64,000 nt of DNA from Sagittula marina (GCF_014196795.1 NZ_JACIEJ010000008.1:62001-126000), one strand, 5' to 3'. Positions 35,156-44,487 are shown, counted from the stretch's first letter. Numbers and translations: made by a program. The notes: generated from the letters alone by a model not told the origin.

Positions 35156-36607
35156 TCAGAAGGGGGCTTCGACGTCGCCCATGCGCACGTAGACGGATTT
35201 CATCTGGCTGTAGTGCTCGATGGCTTGCTTGCTGTTCTCTCGGCCCACGCCGGAGGCTTTGACGCCGCCAAAGGGTGCTTCGACCGGGGCGTCGTTGTAG
35301 CTGTTGATGAAGCAGCTGCCCGCCTGAAGCTGCCCGATGACCCGATGCGCGCGGGAGATGTCTTTGGTGAAGACACCGGCCGCCAGACCGTAGGGTGTGT
35401 CGTTGGCGCGGGCGATCACTTCGGCCTCGTCGTCGAAGTCGAGCACGGCCATGACCGGGCCAAAGATTTCTTCCCTTGCGATGGTCATGTCGTCGGTGAC
35501 GTCGGCGAAGACCGTGGGCGCAATGTAGAAGCCGTCGCGGTCGAGGCGGGTGCCACCGCAGATCAGGCGCGCGCCCTCTGCCTTGCCTTTGTCGAGGTAG
35601 CCGAGAACGATGTTCATCTGCGCCTCGGAGACCATCGGACCGATGGAGGTCTCATCCTCGCGCGGGTCGCCGATCACCGCTTGCGATGTGCGTTCGGCCA
35701 GACGGGCGAGGAACTTTTCCTTGATGGATTTGTGCACGAAGACGCGGGTGCCGTTGGAGCAGATCTGACCGCTGGAGTAGAAGTTGCCAAGGATCGCGCC
35801 GCCCACTGCATTTTCGATGTCGGCGTCGTCAAAGACTATCATGGGGGATTTGCCGCCAAGTTCCATGGTGACGTGCTTCATCTCGGCTGCGGCCGCCGCG
35901 TAGACCTTCTTGCCGGTGGCGGGGGAGCCGGTGAGCGAGACCTTGTCAACGCGCGGGTCGGTGACCAGCTGCGCGCCGGTCTGACCCATGCCTTGCACGA
36001 CGTTGAAGACGCCCTTGGGCAGGCCGGCCTCGATCAGGATTTCGGCGACCTTCAGCGCGCAGAGCGGCGTGGTTTCCGACGGCTTGAACACCATTGCGTT
36101 GCCGCAGGCCAGCGCGGGCGCGGCCTTCCAGCAGGCGATCTGGGTCGGGTAGTTCCAGGCGCCGATGCCGACGCAGACGCCCAAGGGTTCGCGCACGGTA
36201 TAGACCCAGTCTTCGCCCAGCGGGATGTGCTCGCCGGTGAGCGAGCCTGCCAGGCCGCCGAAGTATTCCAGCGCATCGGCGCCGGAGGTGGCATCAGCGA
36301 CGCGGGTTTCCTGGATCGGCTTGCCGGTGTCGAGGGTTTCGAGCTGGCTGAGATCCTCGTTGCGCTCGCGCATGATCTGGGCGGCGCGGGTCAGCACGCG
36401 ACCCCGCTCCCGCGGGGACCACGTGGCCCATTCCCTTTGCGCCGCGGCGGCGGCGGTGAGCGCCTGGTCGATGATGGCGGGCGTCCCGGCATGGAGTGTG
36501 GCCAGCGTCTCGCCCGTGGCGGCAAAGACGACGGGAATCGCGTCGCCTGCCGTGTCCTCGACATAGGCGCCGTTGATGAAGTGAGACCCTTTGGGTTGGA
36601 CAGTCAT
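35156..36607 (-). CDS. betB: Betaine aldehyde dehydrogenase
   Basis: An NAD(P)-dependent aldehyde dehydrogenase of 483 residues that makes glycine betaine. Seen: '[18 protein letters not shown]' (cofactor), the general-base region '[18 protein letters not shown]' and the nucleophile region '[15 protein letters not shown]' with the catalytic Cys. The C-terminal '[23 protein letters not shown]' is typical of BADH. The ATG at 36607 has GGAG 6 bases upstream; the GTG four codons earlier contains that site. It follows the betC stop directly. Confidence 0.95.
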   Translation of the reverse strand: MTVQPKGSHFINGAYVEDTAGDAIPVVFAATGETLATLHAGTPAIIDQALTAAAAAQREWATWSPRERGRVLTRAAQIMRERNEDLSQLETLDTGKPIQETRVADATSGADALEYFGGLAGSLTGEHIPLGEDWVYTVREPLGVCVGIGAWNYPTQIACWKAAPALACGNAMVFKPSETTPLCALKVAEILIEAGLPKGVFNVVQGMGQTGAQLVTDPRVDKVSLTGSPATGKKVYAAAAAEMKHVTMELGGKSPMIVFDDADIENAVGGAILGNFYSSGQICSNGTRVFVHKSIKEKFLARLAERTSQAVIGDPREDETSIGPMVSEAQMNIVLGYLDKGKAEGARLICGGTRLDRDGFYIAPTVFADVTDDMTIAREEIFGPVMAVLDFDDEAEVIARANDTPYGLAAGVFTKDISRAHRVIGQLQAGSCFINSYNDAPVEAPFGGVKASGVGRENSKQAIEHYSQMKSVYVRMGDVEAPF

Positions 36608-36608
36608 G

Positions 36609-38117
36609 TTATTCTCCACGTGGGAAGCGGGCGTTTTCTTCGACGACGTTGAGGTCCATGTGATTGCGCATGAACCGTTCCGAGGCCTTCTTCAGCGGCT
36701 GGTGGTCCCAGGGGTAGTATTTGCCATTGCGCAGCGCCTCGTAGACGATCCAGCGGCGGGCCTGGGAGCGGCGGACTTCCTCGTCGAAGCGATCCAGATC
36801 CCAGCGGGCCTCGGCTTGCGCGCGGAAGTCGGCGAGCACCTCGGCGTGGGCAGGGTCGTCGGTGAGGTTGGTCAGCTCATGCGGGTCGTTTTCCAGATCG
36901 AAGAGCTGATCGGGGTCCAGCGCGCAGCGGTTGAACTTGTACTTGCCCTGGCGCAGCGAAATCAGCGGCGCGTAAGAGGCCTCGGCGGCATATTCCATGG
37001 CGACGGGCGTGGTACGCTCCGTCCCGCTTGCGAGCGGCAGGAGCGATTCCCCTTGGGTCCACGGCGCGACCTCATCCATGGAAATACCGGCGATGTCACA
37101 AATCGTCGGGCAGACGTCGATGTTGGAGACCGGGGTCGCCTCGTGGTGCGGCTCCAGCCCCGGCGCGCAGAGCATCATCGGCACGCGGGCCGACCCTTCG
37201 AGGAAGCTCATCTTGAACCACAGGCCCCGCTCGCCCAGCATGTCGCCGTGGTCGGAGACGAAGAGGATCACGGCCTCTTGGCGGGTGCGTTCCAGCGTGT
37301 CGAGGATCTCGCCCACCTTGTCATCGAGATAGGAGATGTTGGCGAAGTAGGCCCGGCGCGAGCGTTTGATGTCGTCATCGGTGATGTCGAAGTCGCGCCA
37401 GTTGTTGGCGTCGAAAATACGCTTGGAATGCGGGTCGTGGTCCGCATAGTCCATCGCCGGAACGCGCGGCAGCAGATGCTCGCACTCCTCGTAGAGATCC
37501 CAGTATTTCTTGCGCGCGACGTAGGGGTCATGCGGATGGGTGAAGCTGACGGTCAGGCACCAGGGGCGGTCATCGTGGCCGCGCGACAGGTCGTAGATCT
37601 TTTGCGTGGCCTCAAACGCGACTTCGTCATCGTATTCCATCTGGTTGGAAATCTCGGCCACGCCGGAGCCGGTGACGCTGCCCATGTTGTGATACCACCA
37701 GTCAATGCGCTCGCCCGGTTTGCGATAGTCGGGGGTCCAGCCGAAGTCGGCGGGGTAGATGTCCGTGGTCAGGCGTTCCTCGAAGCCGTGGAGCTGATCG
37801 GGGCCGACGAAGTGCATCTTGCCCGACAGGCAGGTGTGGTAGCCCGCGCGGCGCAGATGGTGGGCGTAGGTTGGCAGGTCGGCTGGAAATTCGGCGGCAT
37901 TGTCATAGACACCGGAGATCGACGGCAGTTGCCCCGACATGAACGAGGCCCGCCCCGGCGCGCACAGCGGCGAGGCCGTGTAGCAGTTTTCGAACCGGAC
38001 AGATCTGGACGCCAGCCGTTTCAGGTTCGGCGCGTGCAGCCAGTCCGCGGGACCATCGGGAAACAATGTGCCGTTCAGCTGGTCGACCATCAGGATGAGG
38101 ATGTTGGGCTTGCTCAT
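36609..38117 (-). CDS. betC: Choline sulfatase
   Basis: A type I sulfatase (502 residues) that hydrolyses choline-O-sulfate, an osmolyte of marine algae and fungi, to choline and sulfate. The formylglycine motif is intact (C52-A-P-G-R56 in '[14 protein letters not shown]'), as are '[11 protein letters not shown]' with metal-binding Asp and '[20 protein letters not shown]'. The C-terminal 'FPRGE' end and the length fit the BetC family. No signal peptide is present, so it is cytoplasmic. It overlaps the betI stop by ATGA. Confidence 0.95.
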   Translation of the reverse strand: MSKPNILILMVDQLNGTLFPDGPADWLHAPNLKRLASRSVRFENCYTASPLCAPGRASFMSGQLPSISGVYDNAAEFPADLPTYAHHLRRAGYHTCLSGKMHFVGPDQLHGFEERLTTDIYPADFGWTPDYRKPGERIDWWYHNMGSVTGSGVAEISNQMEYDDEVAFEATQKIYDLSRGHDDRPWCLTVSFTHPHDPYVARKKYWDLYEECEHLLPRVPAMDYADHDPHSKRIFDANNWRDFDITDDDIKRSRRAYFANISYLDDKVGEILDTLERTRQEAVILFVSDHGDMLGERGLWFKMSFLEGSARVPMMLCAPGLEPHHEATPVSNIDVCPTICDIAGISMDEVAPWTQGESLLPLASGTERTTPVAMEYAAEASYAPLISLRQGKYKFNRCALDPDQLFDLENDPHELTNLTDDPAHAEVLADFRAQAEARWDLDRFDEEVRRSQARRWIVYEALRNGKYYPWDHQPLKKASERFMRNHMDLNVVEENARFPRGE

Positions 38118-38686
38118 TGGGGCTGTCCGATTTCCTTGTTCAGCGCGGCGAGCACATGTTCTGCCGCGTCATGTCCGTGGAGCGCTTGGGGGATGATGGC
38201 GCTGCGCAGGTAGAGGCCGTCGATCAGGCCGGCGATGCGTTCGGCCACGCCTTCGGCCTGGTCGCCCACCAGAGGGCGCAGGTCATGCACGAGGTTGGAG
38301 TGCAGGCGGCGGTGGTAGACCGCCAGCAGCCGCTTGGCCGCGTCGGAGGATTGCGCCAGCACGTAGAAGTTCAGCCAGGCCGAGATCACCTCCTGCCGAA
38401 AGTTGGTGGTGGAGAAACTGGCGCGGATCATCGCCTCGACCCGGTGACGTGGGGTTTGGGCGGTGAGGAGCGCGCCCCGCACCTCGGCGCCATAAATCGT
38501 CAGGATGTGGCGCATGGCGGCGAGGAAGAGGTGCTCCTTGTCGCCGAAGTAGTGGAAGGCCAGGCCCGAGGAGACGCCCGCACGTTTCGCGATGCGGCTG
38601 ACCGTGACATTCAATGTGCCCGCTTCACCGATCTCGTGAACCGTCGCTTCGATCAGCTGACTTCTGCGCTGCGCTTCTGTTGCCAT
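38114..38686 (-). CDS. betI: Transcriptional repressor BetI
   Basis: A TetR-family regulator of 190 residues, the usual BetI length. The helix-turn-helix is 'VSRIAKRAGVSSGLAFHYFGDKEHLF' (about residues 27-52), preceded by 'RRSQLIEATVHEIGEAG'. In other bacteria BetI represses bet genes and is released by choline. The ATG at 38686 has GGAGG 6 bases upstream. An operator-like site lies 35 bases before the start, so it probably controls its own operon. Confidence 0.93.
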   Translation of the reverse strand: MATEAQRRSQLIEATVHEIGEAGTLNVTVSRIAKRAGVSSGLAFHYFGDKEHLFLAAMRHILTIYGAEVRGALLTAQTPRHRVEAMIRASFSTTNFRQEVISAWLNFYVLAQSSDAAKRLLAVYHRRLHSNLVHDLRPLVGDQAEGVAERIAGLIDGLYLRSAIIPQALHGHDAAEHVLAALNKEIGQPQ

Positions 38687-38720
38687 GGCGTGCCTCCGTT
38701 TTGCGGGAAGCTTAGCAATT

Positions 38721-38738
38721 GTTGACTGACGGATCAAT
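38721..38738. promoter_or_regulatory. BetI-type operator before betI
   Basis: GTTGACTGACGGATCAAT keeps the TTGA-N8-TCAA pattern (38722-38737) and agrees with the choW site at about 13 of 18 positions. It would give autoregulation of betI-betC-betB-betA. Confidence 0.6.
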
Positions 38739-39260
38739 CAATAATAGGCGGCAGGACTTGGAGGCGCGCCGTCCGTAGGGTGATGGTTTGGTTTTCACCG
38801 CCACGCGGCGTTAGGGCGTGCTGCGTCGACGTGGCGAACTTGACGCAGCGTTCGCACGCAGAAGTTGCATTTTACCTCTTGACAATCGTTAACATATGGA
38901 GAATCGCATGTGTCAAAGAGGCGACTTGCCATCTGAATAATAAGTTCAAAAGCTATTTCCGGCGTGTAAAGCTGTCGTTACACAGTCGTTCCTCTGAAGG
39001 CCCGAGCAAACTTTTGTTGTTCTTGTAAAGTGTATTTCGGGGCGTGCCGAGGTCTGTAGCCGCGTTGCAGATCGAAACACGCCCGCACCTTGTCGGGCCT
39101 TCGGAAACTATTGTCCTAGTGGTGAAGCGGGGTGCCCTGTGGGCGTTTCGTGTATCAAGTATCAATGCCTGTCCCGAGGCATTGCTTCGTTTCGTATCGC
39201 TTTTCTCCAAAAGCGGTTTTGTGGTTAGTGCTGTTGTGTGACGGGCCGTCGTGGCCCACC

Positions 39261-39297
39261 GGATCTGGATGTTGGCCACCCGTTGACATCCAGATCC
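39261..39297. repeat. Perfect 12-bp inverted repeat
   Basis: GGATCTGGATGT and ACATCCAGATCC are separated by 13 bases. Just before it GGGCC-GTCGT-GGCCC (39243-39257) makes a second hairpin. There is no gene end nearby for these to terminate, so a transcript leader, small RNA terminator or protein site are all possible. Confidence 0.75.
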
Positions 39298-39350
39298 ACC
39301 TAACCCCCCCAATTCCTCAGTCGATACGACCGCTTGGGCGGTAATTTCAA

Positions 39351-39390
39351 GCGTCAAGCTTGACCATGCCCATTCTGCGCGTCAAGCTTG
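39351..39390. promoter_or_regulatory. Paired GCGTCAAGCTTG repeats upstream of Mo operon
   Basis: GCGTCAAGCTTG occurs at 39351-39362 and 39379-39390, 28 bases apart. Each contains the palindrome CAAGCTTG, and the first is extended to the 12-bp palindrome GTCAAGCTTGAC. About 70-110 bases before the first gene, they look like a tandem operator. Confidence 0.55.
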
Positions 39391-39459
39391 CGACCGAGTA
39401 TTTCAGTACAGTTCATATGCAGCCTTCAGTAGATTGCGGGGTCGCAGAAAGGGGAGGAC

Positions 39460-42294
39460 ATGCCTGTCCGGTCTGATTTTGAACACCAACGCCTGTCGCG
39501 CCGAAGTTTTCTAAAGACCGCCGCAGGCACCGTTGCAGTCACCATTCTCGGTCTGCCGGGCGGCGGTGGGCAGCGTGCGATGGCTGCCGGGGCGGGGTCC
39601 TCTCCGCTGGGGCCTGTTCCGGGGGTTGCGGCGCAGCGCGTGGAAGGGCTGGCGAAGGTCACGGGGCAAAAGATCTTTGCCCGCGATCACAATGCCCGCG
39701 ACATGGAGGGCTGGCCGGACAAACAATGGCATGCCATGTATTTGCGCGCCCGCACCACGCAGGAGGCTTTTCTCGGCATCGACCTGACAGTCATGCCGCC
39801 AGAGGCGCAGCCCACCAAGCAGATCCTGGCCGATGACCTGGACCCGCGGCTGTTCGATGTGCCGTTGGCGTTCAACCGTGACCTGCATGTGGATGCGCGT
39901 CTGATTGAACGCGAAGCGGCCGAGACGGGGGCGGACAAATCCAGCTTCAACCAGCCGGACGGTCTGCAATTCGATCTGCTTGTGATGCCTGGGTATACCG
40001 CGAATTACCTCGGACAAGCCGTGGCGCTTCTGTTGTTTGACAGCCTGTCCGCGTATCGCGCCGCGCATCGCTTTCTGGCGTTCGACGATGGCCGGGTGCA
40101 GCGCTACGGCGCGGGCAAGGGGCCCGAGGGCACACCTGCGCCGAACACGCCGTTCAATTACCCGACCCATTATGTAAAAAGCGGCGACTTCAGCTATGCC
40201 GCCGCAAAGACGTCGGAGGTCTACGACGCTGGGCTGGCAGACGCCGAGGCCGAGATTGCCGCGGCGCTGGCGGAGCCCGGTCTTCTGCAACAGCCGATCT
40301 CCATCGATATGCGCGCCATGGACCCGATGTTCATGGAGCCGGAGGCCGGCCTCGTCTGGGTCGACATGCAAGCCAAGGAGATGAACGTAGTTCTGGGCAC
40401 GCAGTCGCCCGACGGCGACGTGCAGAACATTGCCAGTATGTTCAAAAGCGACGGCTCCCCGATCCGGGATCTACAGGGGGTGACACTGACCAGTTGCTAC
40501 CCGGGCGGCGGCTTTGGCGGGCGTGACAGCTCGCCGTTCTCGTTGATGCTTGCGCTGGCGGGGGCCTTTGCCGACGGCAATCCCGTCCGTCTGGCCTATG
40601 ATCGGTTCGAGCAGTTCCGCGTCGGGTTGAAACGACACGCCACCAAGGCCGAGGGGACGCTTTACGCCAACCCGGACATGACGCTGGAGGCGATTGATCT
40701 GTCGATGGTCTTTGATGGTGGCGGGCGACGCAACCTGTCGCCTTACGTGGCCTCGCTTGGGGCGCTTTGTGCAGGTGGCAGCTACAGCTTTCCCATGGCG
40801 AACATCCGTGCGGAGGCCGAGCATACGGAGAATATCTCCGGCGGATCGCAGCGTGGGTTCGGCGGCCCGCAGGCGTATTTCGCCATCGAGACCGCCATGG
40901 ACGACCTCGCCGTCGCGCAGGGCTGGGACCCGGTGGCCTTTCGGCGGGCGAACCTGATCGAAGAGGGCGGGCAGACGGTGGTCGGCGGCCCGATCGAGCA
41001 ATCCTTGCGCCTTTCCGACATGATGGACATTGCCGAAGGGCATCCGCTTTGGGCGGATCGGGCGGGGATCAAGGCGGCCTACGAGAACGCGGCGGGGCAT
41101 GAAAACCGCCGCTACGGCACCGGGATCGCCATGTCCTTGCAGGCCTACGGCACCTCTGGCGACGGCATGGTTGCGGCGGTGAAGCTGGCCCGGGACGGCA
41201 CGCTGACGGTGCAGTCCGATGCGGTGGATATGGGCAACGGGTCGGCCACGACGCTGGGTGTGACCATCGGTCCGATCCTTGGGGCCAATGCGACGACGGT
41301 GGATATGGGCGGCTACACGCTGTTTCCGCAGACACAGATGAGCGATGTGCGCAGTGACGTTGATCTCTGGACGGTTGATCCGATGTGGACGAAGAAGGGC
41401 ACCGGGTCGTCCTCGGCCTGTCTGACGGGGCTGCATCAGGTCCACACGGTGCAGCAAACGGCGATGGCGCTGCTGCGTGGGTCCCTGCTGGTGGCCGCAG
41501 CCGAGGTATGGGGGCTGGACGGTCTCGAACCCGAGGATGCGGTCTGGGTGGATGGGATGCTTGTCCCGCTCGGGGGAGGGGAGCCGCTGCCGCTGAGGCT
41601 GCTGGCAGAGATGGTCTACGACTTGGGCCTTCCCACCGGCGCGCTGGGCCACGCCTATTTCCAGAACACATGGGTCGAAGCGGAGTTTGACACGCGCGGC
41701 GGTGCGCTGCGGCTGCAACTGGACGGGTTGGCGTATTACACAGAGGACGGTGACACGCCGACGCCTATCGCGCGGCAAAACGGCAGCTACCCGGCGCCAG
41801 GCACCGCGCGCTATTCGCGCTATGTCTGGGCGCCCTGCATCAACGTGGTGGGGGCCAGCGTCGACACGACCACCGGCGATGTGCGAGTGGAAAACGTGCT
41901 GAGCGTGTTGAACGCCGGATATATCCATGTGCCACAGATGGTGTCGGGGCAAAGCCAGGGCGGCGTCGCCATGGCCATCAGCTATGCCCTGCTGGAGGAT
42001 ATGCCACCCGGTATGGCCGGCCCTGCCGATGGGACATGGAACCTCAACCGGTATCATGTGGCGCGCGCGACGGATGTGCCGCTGGGGGGTGTCTACGCCC
42101 CCGGCGCGCGGGCGCAGGAATTGATCACGCTCGACCCGCCGCCGGGCACCGGGCGCGTGGGGCGGGGTATCGCGGAGGCGGTCATGTGCTCCGTCCCGCC
42201 GGCCATTTCCAACGCCTTGCGCGATGCAACCGGGGTGCGCTTTGGCTCACTGCCGATCACGCCGGAGAAAGTTCTGGAAGGGCTCAAGACATGA
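39460..42294 (+). CDS. Tat-exported molybdopterin hydroxylase large subunit
   Basis: 944 residues, xanthine dehydrogenase/aldehyde oxidoreductase superfamily, with the molybdenum-cofactor domains in the order of IorB-type and membrane/periplasmic aldehyde dehydrogenases. A twin-arginine signal opens the protein ('LSRRSFLKTAAGTVAVTIL', RR at 14-15), so the holoenzyme is exported folded. Cofactor-contact regions include 'CYPGGGFGGRDSSPF' (about 350) and 'SGGSQRGFGGPQAYFAIE' (about 465). 'GRGIAEAVMCSVPPAISNAL' near the end holds the probable catalytic Glu. Substrate is unknown. GGGGAGG precedes the ATG. The stop overlaps the next gene (ATGA). Confidence 0.9.
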   Translation: MPVRSDFEHQRLSRRSFLKTAAGTVAVTILGLPGGGGQRAMAAGAGSSPLGPVPGVAAQRVEGLAKVTGQKIFARDHNARDMEGWPDKQWHAMYLRARTTQEAFLGIDLTVMPPEAQPTKQILADDLDPRLFDVPLAFNRDLHVDARLIEREAAETGADKSSFNQPDGLQFDLLVMPGYTANYLGQAVALLLFDSLSAYRAAHRFLAFDDGRVQRYGAGKGPEGTPAPNTPFNYPTHYVKSGDFSYAAAKTSEVYDAGLADAEAEIAAALAEPGLLQQPISIDMRAMDPMFMEPEAGLVWVDMQAKEMNVVLGTQSPDGDVQNIASMFKSDGSPIRDLQGVTLTSCYPGGGFGGRDSSPFSLMLALAGAFADGNPVRLAYDRFEQFRVGLKRHATKAEGTLYANPDMTLEAIDLSMVFDGGGRRNLSPYVASLGALCAGGSYSFPMANIRAEAEHTENISGGSQRGFGGPQAYFAIETAMDDLAVAQGWDPVAFRRANLIEEGGQTVVGGPIEQSLRLSDMMDIAEGHPLWADRAGIKAAYENAAGHENRRYGTGIAMSLQAYGTSGDGMVAAVKLARDGTLTVQSDAVDMGNGSATTLGVTIGPILGANATTVDMGGYTLFPQTQMSDVRSDVDLWTVDPMWTKKGTGSSSACLTGLHQVHTVQQTAMALLRGSLLVAAAEVWGLDGLEPEDAVWVDGMLVPLGGGEPLPLRLLAEMVYDLGLPTGALGHAYFQNTWVEAEFDTRGGALRLQLDGLAYYTEDGDTPTPIARQNGSYPAPGTARYSRYVWAPCINVVGASVDTTTGDVRVENVLSVLNAGYIHVPQMVSGQSQGGVAMAISYALLEDMPPGMAGPADGTWNLNRYHVARATDVPLGGVYAPGARAQELITLDPPPGTGRVGRGIAEAVMCSVPPAISNALRDATGVRFGSLPITPEKVLEGLKT

Positions 42295-42812
42295 CCATTC
42301 GTTTGACCGTCAATGGCACCGCGCATGAGATCCCCGACAGCCGCGGCACTGACACCCTGCTGGATTTTCTGCATGACGATCTGAACCTGACGGGGACAAA
42401 GTTCTGCTGCGGCATCGGGGTGTGCCGCGCCTGCACCGTGCAAGTGTCCGAGCCGCTCAATCCTGTGCCGACGCCAACCATCAGTTGCTCTACCGCGCTG
42501 GCGACATTGAACGGAACCGAGGTGTCGACCATCGAATCCGTGGCGCGCGACGGCCAGCCCGATCCGGTGCAGCAGGCGTTCCTCGATGCGTTTGCCTTTC
42601 AATGTGGCTACTGCGCGCCGGGGTTTGTCATGGCGGCGCGCATGTTCCTGATGGGGCTGAGAGCGCAGCCCGTGCCGGAGGACCAGTTGGAAAGCGCGAT
42701 GATGGACGCGATGGGCACGCATATTTGCCGCTGCACCGGCTACGTGCGCTACTTCGATGCGCTGCGCAGTCTCGCCACGTCCATCAACGCGGGGGAGGCC
42801 ATCGAGCTATGA
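42291..42812 (+). CDS. [2Fe-2S] subunit of the molybdenum hydroxylase
   Basis: A 173-residue iron-sulfur subunit with two clusters. The plant-ferredoxin-type cluster uses C40, C45, C48 and C66 ('KFCCGIGVCRACTV', 'ISCS'). The second, in the helical domain, uses C105, C108, C146 and C148 ('QCGYCAPGF', 'CRCTGY'). It relays electrons from the molybdenum site. It has no signal of its own, so it must be carried across the membrane with the Tat-tagged large subunit, as in related enzymes. Both ends overlap neighbours by ATGA. Confidence 0.93.
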   Translation: MTIRLTVNGTAHEIPDSRGTDTLLDFLHDDLNLTGTKFCCGIGVCRACTVQVSEPLNPVPTPTISCSTALATLNGTEVSTIESVARDGQPDPVQQAFLDAFAFQCGYCAPGFVMAARMFLMGLRAQPVPEDQLESAMMDAMGTHICRCTGYVRYFDALRSLATSINAGEAIEL

Positions 42813-43816
42813 CGCGTCCTTTTATCGCCTTGTTGGCTGTCTGCGCAGTCCTGACCGCTTTGCCGGATCGTGTGCCGGCGCAGTCTTCCTCCGCCATCTA
42901 CAGCCAGGCCTGCGCCGCCGAGATCGAAGCGATCCCCAGCTTTGAGTGCGCTGATGGCGTGACAGTTCCCATCACGATTGACGGGGTGGAGGTCACCGAC
43001 CGTGCCCCGGCGACCTGCGATCGTCCCGGCCTCTTGGACAACGGCCATGGATCGGATGGGCAATGTGTCCCGTTCTCGCGCATTCTGAACCTGTCGACGG
43101 AGGCGGCTCAGGTCTCTGTCATGTGTCGGCAAAAGAAGTTTCGCAGCCATGACGCCACGGAGTACGACGAGATCGACGTGATTGCCCACAATCCGGACAC
43201 CGGCGCCACATGCTGGTTTCAGGCAAAGGCCGACGATGGGGGCACGGTCAGTGGCGTGGCGGTGCCTGCGCCGACCTCGGCCACGGACACAAGCTTTTGG
43301 GTGTCTCCGGAGGCGGTCGTCGCAGATGATTGCGGCAGCTGTCACGACAATGACCCGTTCATGTACTCTCCCTTTGTAAGCCAGGTCTGGGACCACGTGC
43401 CGACCAATCCGTTTGGGCCCTATACCCATGTGGGTCAGGACCTCGGCTTTGATGCCTGGCCCCGGTGGGAGATGGCGCCGCGCGACAACACCTGCCTGAG
43501 CTGCCACCGCATTGGCACCGGACAGTGGACTGGCGACGGTGCGCCCACGGACGATCAGAACCACGAAAAGCCCGGCACCTGCGGACAACTCGCGTCATGG
43601 ATGACGGGCGCGCCCTTTCCCGGCGCGGATGAACTGGCGCGCAGCTACCCGCTCAGCCACGCCATGCCGCCGAATATCGGTATGACGGAGCAGGAATGGG
43701 CCGTGCGGTATGGTGACTTCGTGGCGCAGGTTCATTCTTGCTGTGCGGACCCGTCGCAGGCATGGTGCAACGTGCGCGAGATTCGTTCATACGTGGAGGA
43801 TCAATCCAGTCCATGA
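42809..43816 (+). CDS. Exported diheme c-type cytochrome, unusual family
   Basis: 335 residues with a signal peptide ('LLAVCAVLTALPDRVPAQ', cleavage near residue 25) and two CxxCH heme motifs (C175-GSC-H179 and C229-LSC-H233), both in the second half. The N-terminal half has no heme motif but several Cys (35, 47, 70, 86, 106, 135), which may form disulfides. It does not resemble the triheme cytochromes usually paired with IorAB-type enzymes, and I do not recognise the family. By position it should accept electrons from the [2Fe-2S] subunit in the periplasm (inference). Confidence 0.85.
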   Translation: MTRPFIALLAVCAVLTALPDRVPAQSSSAIYSQACAAEIEAIPSFECADGVTVPITIDGVEVTDRAPATCDRPGLLDNGHGSDGQCVPFSRILNLSTEAAQVSVMCRQKKFRSHDATEYDEIDVIAHNPDTGATCWFQAKADDGGTVSGVAVPAPTSATDTSFWVSPEAVVADDCGSCHDNDPFMYSPFVSQVWDHVPTNPFGPYTHVGQDLGFDAWPRWEMAPRDNTCLSCHRIGTGQWTGDGAPTDDQNHEKPGTCGQLASWMTGAPFPGADELARSYPLSHAMPPNIGMTEQEWAVRYGDFVAQVHSCCADPSQAWCNVREIRSYVEDQSSP

Positions 43817-44487
43817 AGAATTCAGTGGCCTTTCCGCATTTGCTGAAAGCCAAGCTCCTTACTGACCTGTCGCCTGACGACAAAGCAGACTTCTTGAACC
43901 GGTGCACCGCCCGGATGTATCAAACCCCGGAGATCTTCCTGCATCAGGGAGAGCACTCTCCGGGCCTGTTTATCGTGGCGCACGGGCGTATGGATGTCTT
44001 GCTGACCAGTCCGGGGGGCGAGCAGACCCTGTTGGCCCACCTCGGCCCCTGCGAGACCGTGGGTGAGATCGAATGCATCTCTGGCGGGACCTGTATCGCC
44101 TCGTGCCGTTCGCAGCCCATGACCACAATGTTGTTTTTGCCGACCGATGTGTTGTTCGAATATCTGCGCATGCCGATCTTCATTCGCAACGTCGCTGCGG
44201 TGTTTCGCAGTCGCATGCAACAAGACAACGCGGTCAAGGCGTTGGATCTGCATGGCACGTTGGATCAACGGCTGTTTTTGCGGTTGCGGACCCTGTGCGA
44301 CGGCAGAGACCGCGTGCGCGCAAACCAGGCTCATCTGGCCGAGATTCTCGGCTGTTCGCGTCAGAGCGTGAACAAGGCGCTGGGTCGACTGCGGACGGAA
44401 GGTATCATTGATGTGTCCAAGGGCGAGGTGCGCATCCTGCAGCCCAACGCTGTGGTCGAAGGCCTGTCGAACCTGCAAGACAAGTAA
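43813..44487 (+). CDS. Crp/Fnr-family regulator with cysteine cluster
   Basis: A 224-residue regulator: N-terminal cyclic-nucleotide-type beta-barrel (about 20-130), long dimer helix, and a C-terminal winged helix-turn-helix ('NQAHLAEILGCSRQSVNKALGRLRTEGIIDV', 171-201). The phosphate-binding cassette is degenerate: where CRP has an Arg, this reads 'GEIECISGGTCIASC', so cAMP binding is unlikely. Four Cys (80, 88, 94, 98) crowd this loop, while the N-terminal FNR-type cluster is absent. It ends the operon, coupled by ATGA, and is likely its own regulator (inference). Confidence 0.88.
   Translation: MKNSVAFPHLLKAKLLTDLSPDDKADFLNRCTARMYQTPEIFLHQGEHSPGLFIVAHGRMDVLLTSPGGEQTLLAHLGPCETVGEIECISGGTCIASCRSQPMTTMLFLPTDVLFEYLRMPIFIRNVAAVFRSRMQQDNAVKALDLHGTLDQRLFLRLRTLCDGRDRVRANQAHLAEILGCSRQSVNKALGRLRTEGIIDVSKGEVRILQPNAVVEGLSNLQDK

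Larger units (their letters stand above)
38742..39459. other. Long divergent intergenic region with repeats
   Basis: This 718-base, comparatively AT-rich gap separates the betI operon (minus) from the molybdenum hydroxylase operon (plus). No gene is convincing: the open frames lack SD sites and known motifs. It contains the inverted repeat at 39261-39297 and the paired palindromic repeats at 39351-39390. Confidence 0.6.

Noticed and set aside
33882-38213. Long plus-strand frames antisense to betA, betB and betC (409, 514 and 540 codons)
   Set aside because: They are shadows of clearly identified bet genes, with His/Val/Arg-rich composition and no conserved motifs.
38780-39357. Two short frames (82 codons plus strand, 134 codons minus strand) in the betI-molybdenum gap
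   Set aside because: They overlap each other on opposite strands, lack SD sites and protein-like patterns, and are interrupted by the hairpin repeats.
40471-42057. A 528-codon frame antisense to the molybdenum hydroxylase
   Set aside because: Same reason: an antisense shadow with Arg/His-rich composition and no start signal.
39460-42294. Large subunit named as a specific enzyme (xanthine, CO, nicotinate or isoquinoline oxidoreductase)
   Set aside because: The superfamily is clear but no substrate-defining residues could be matched, so only the general class is given.
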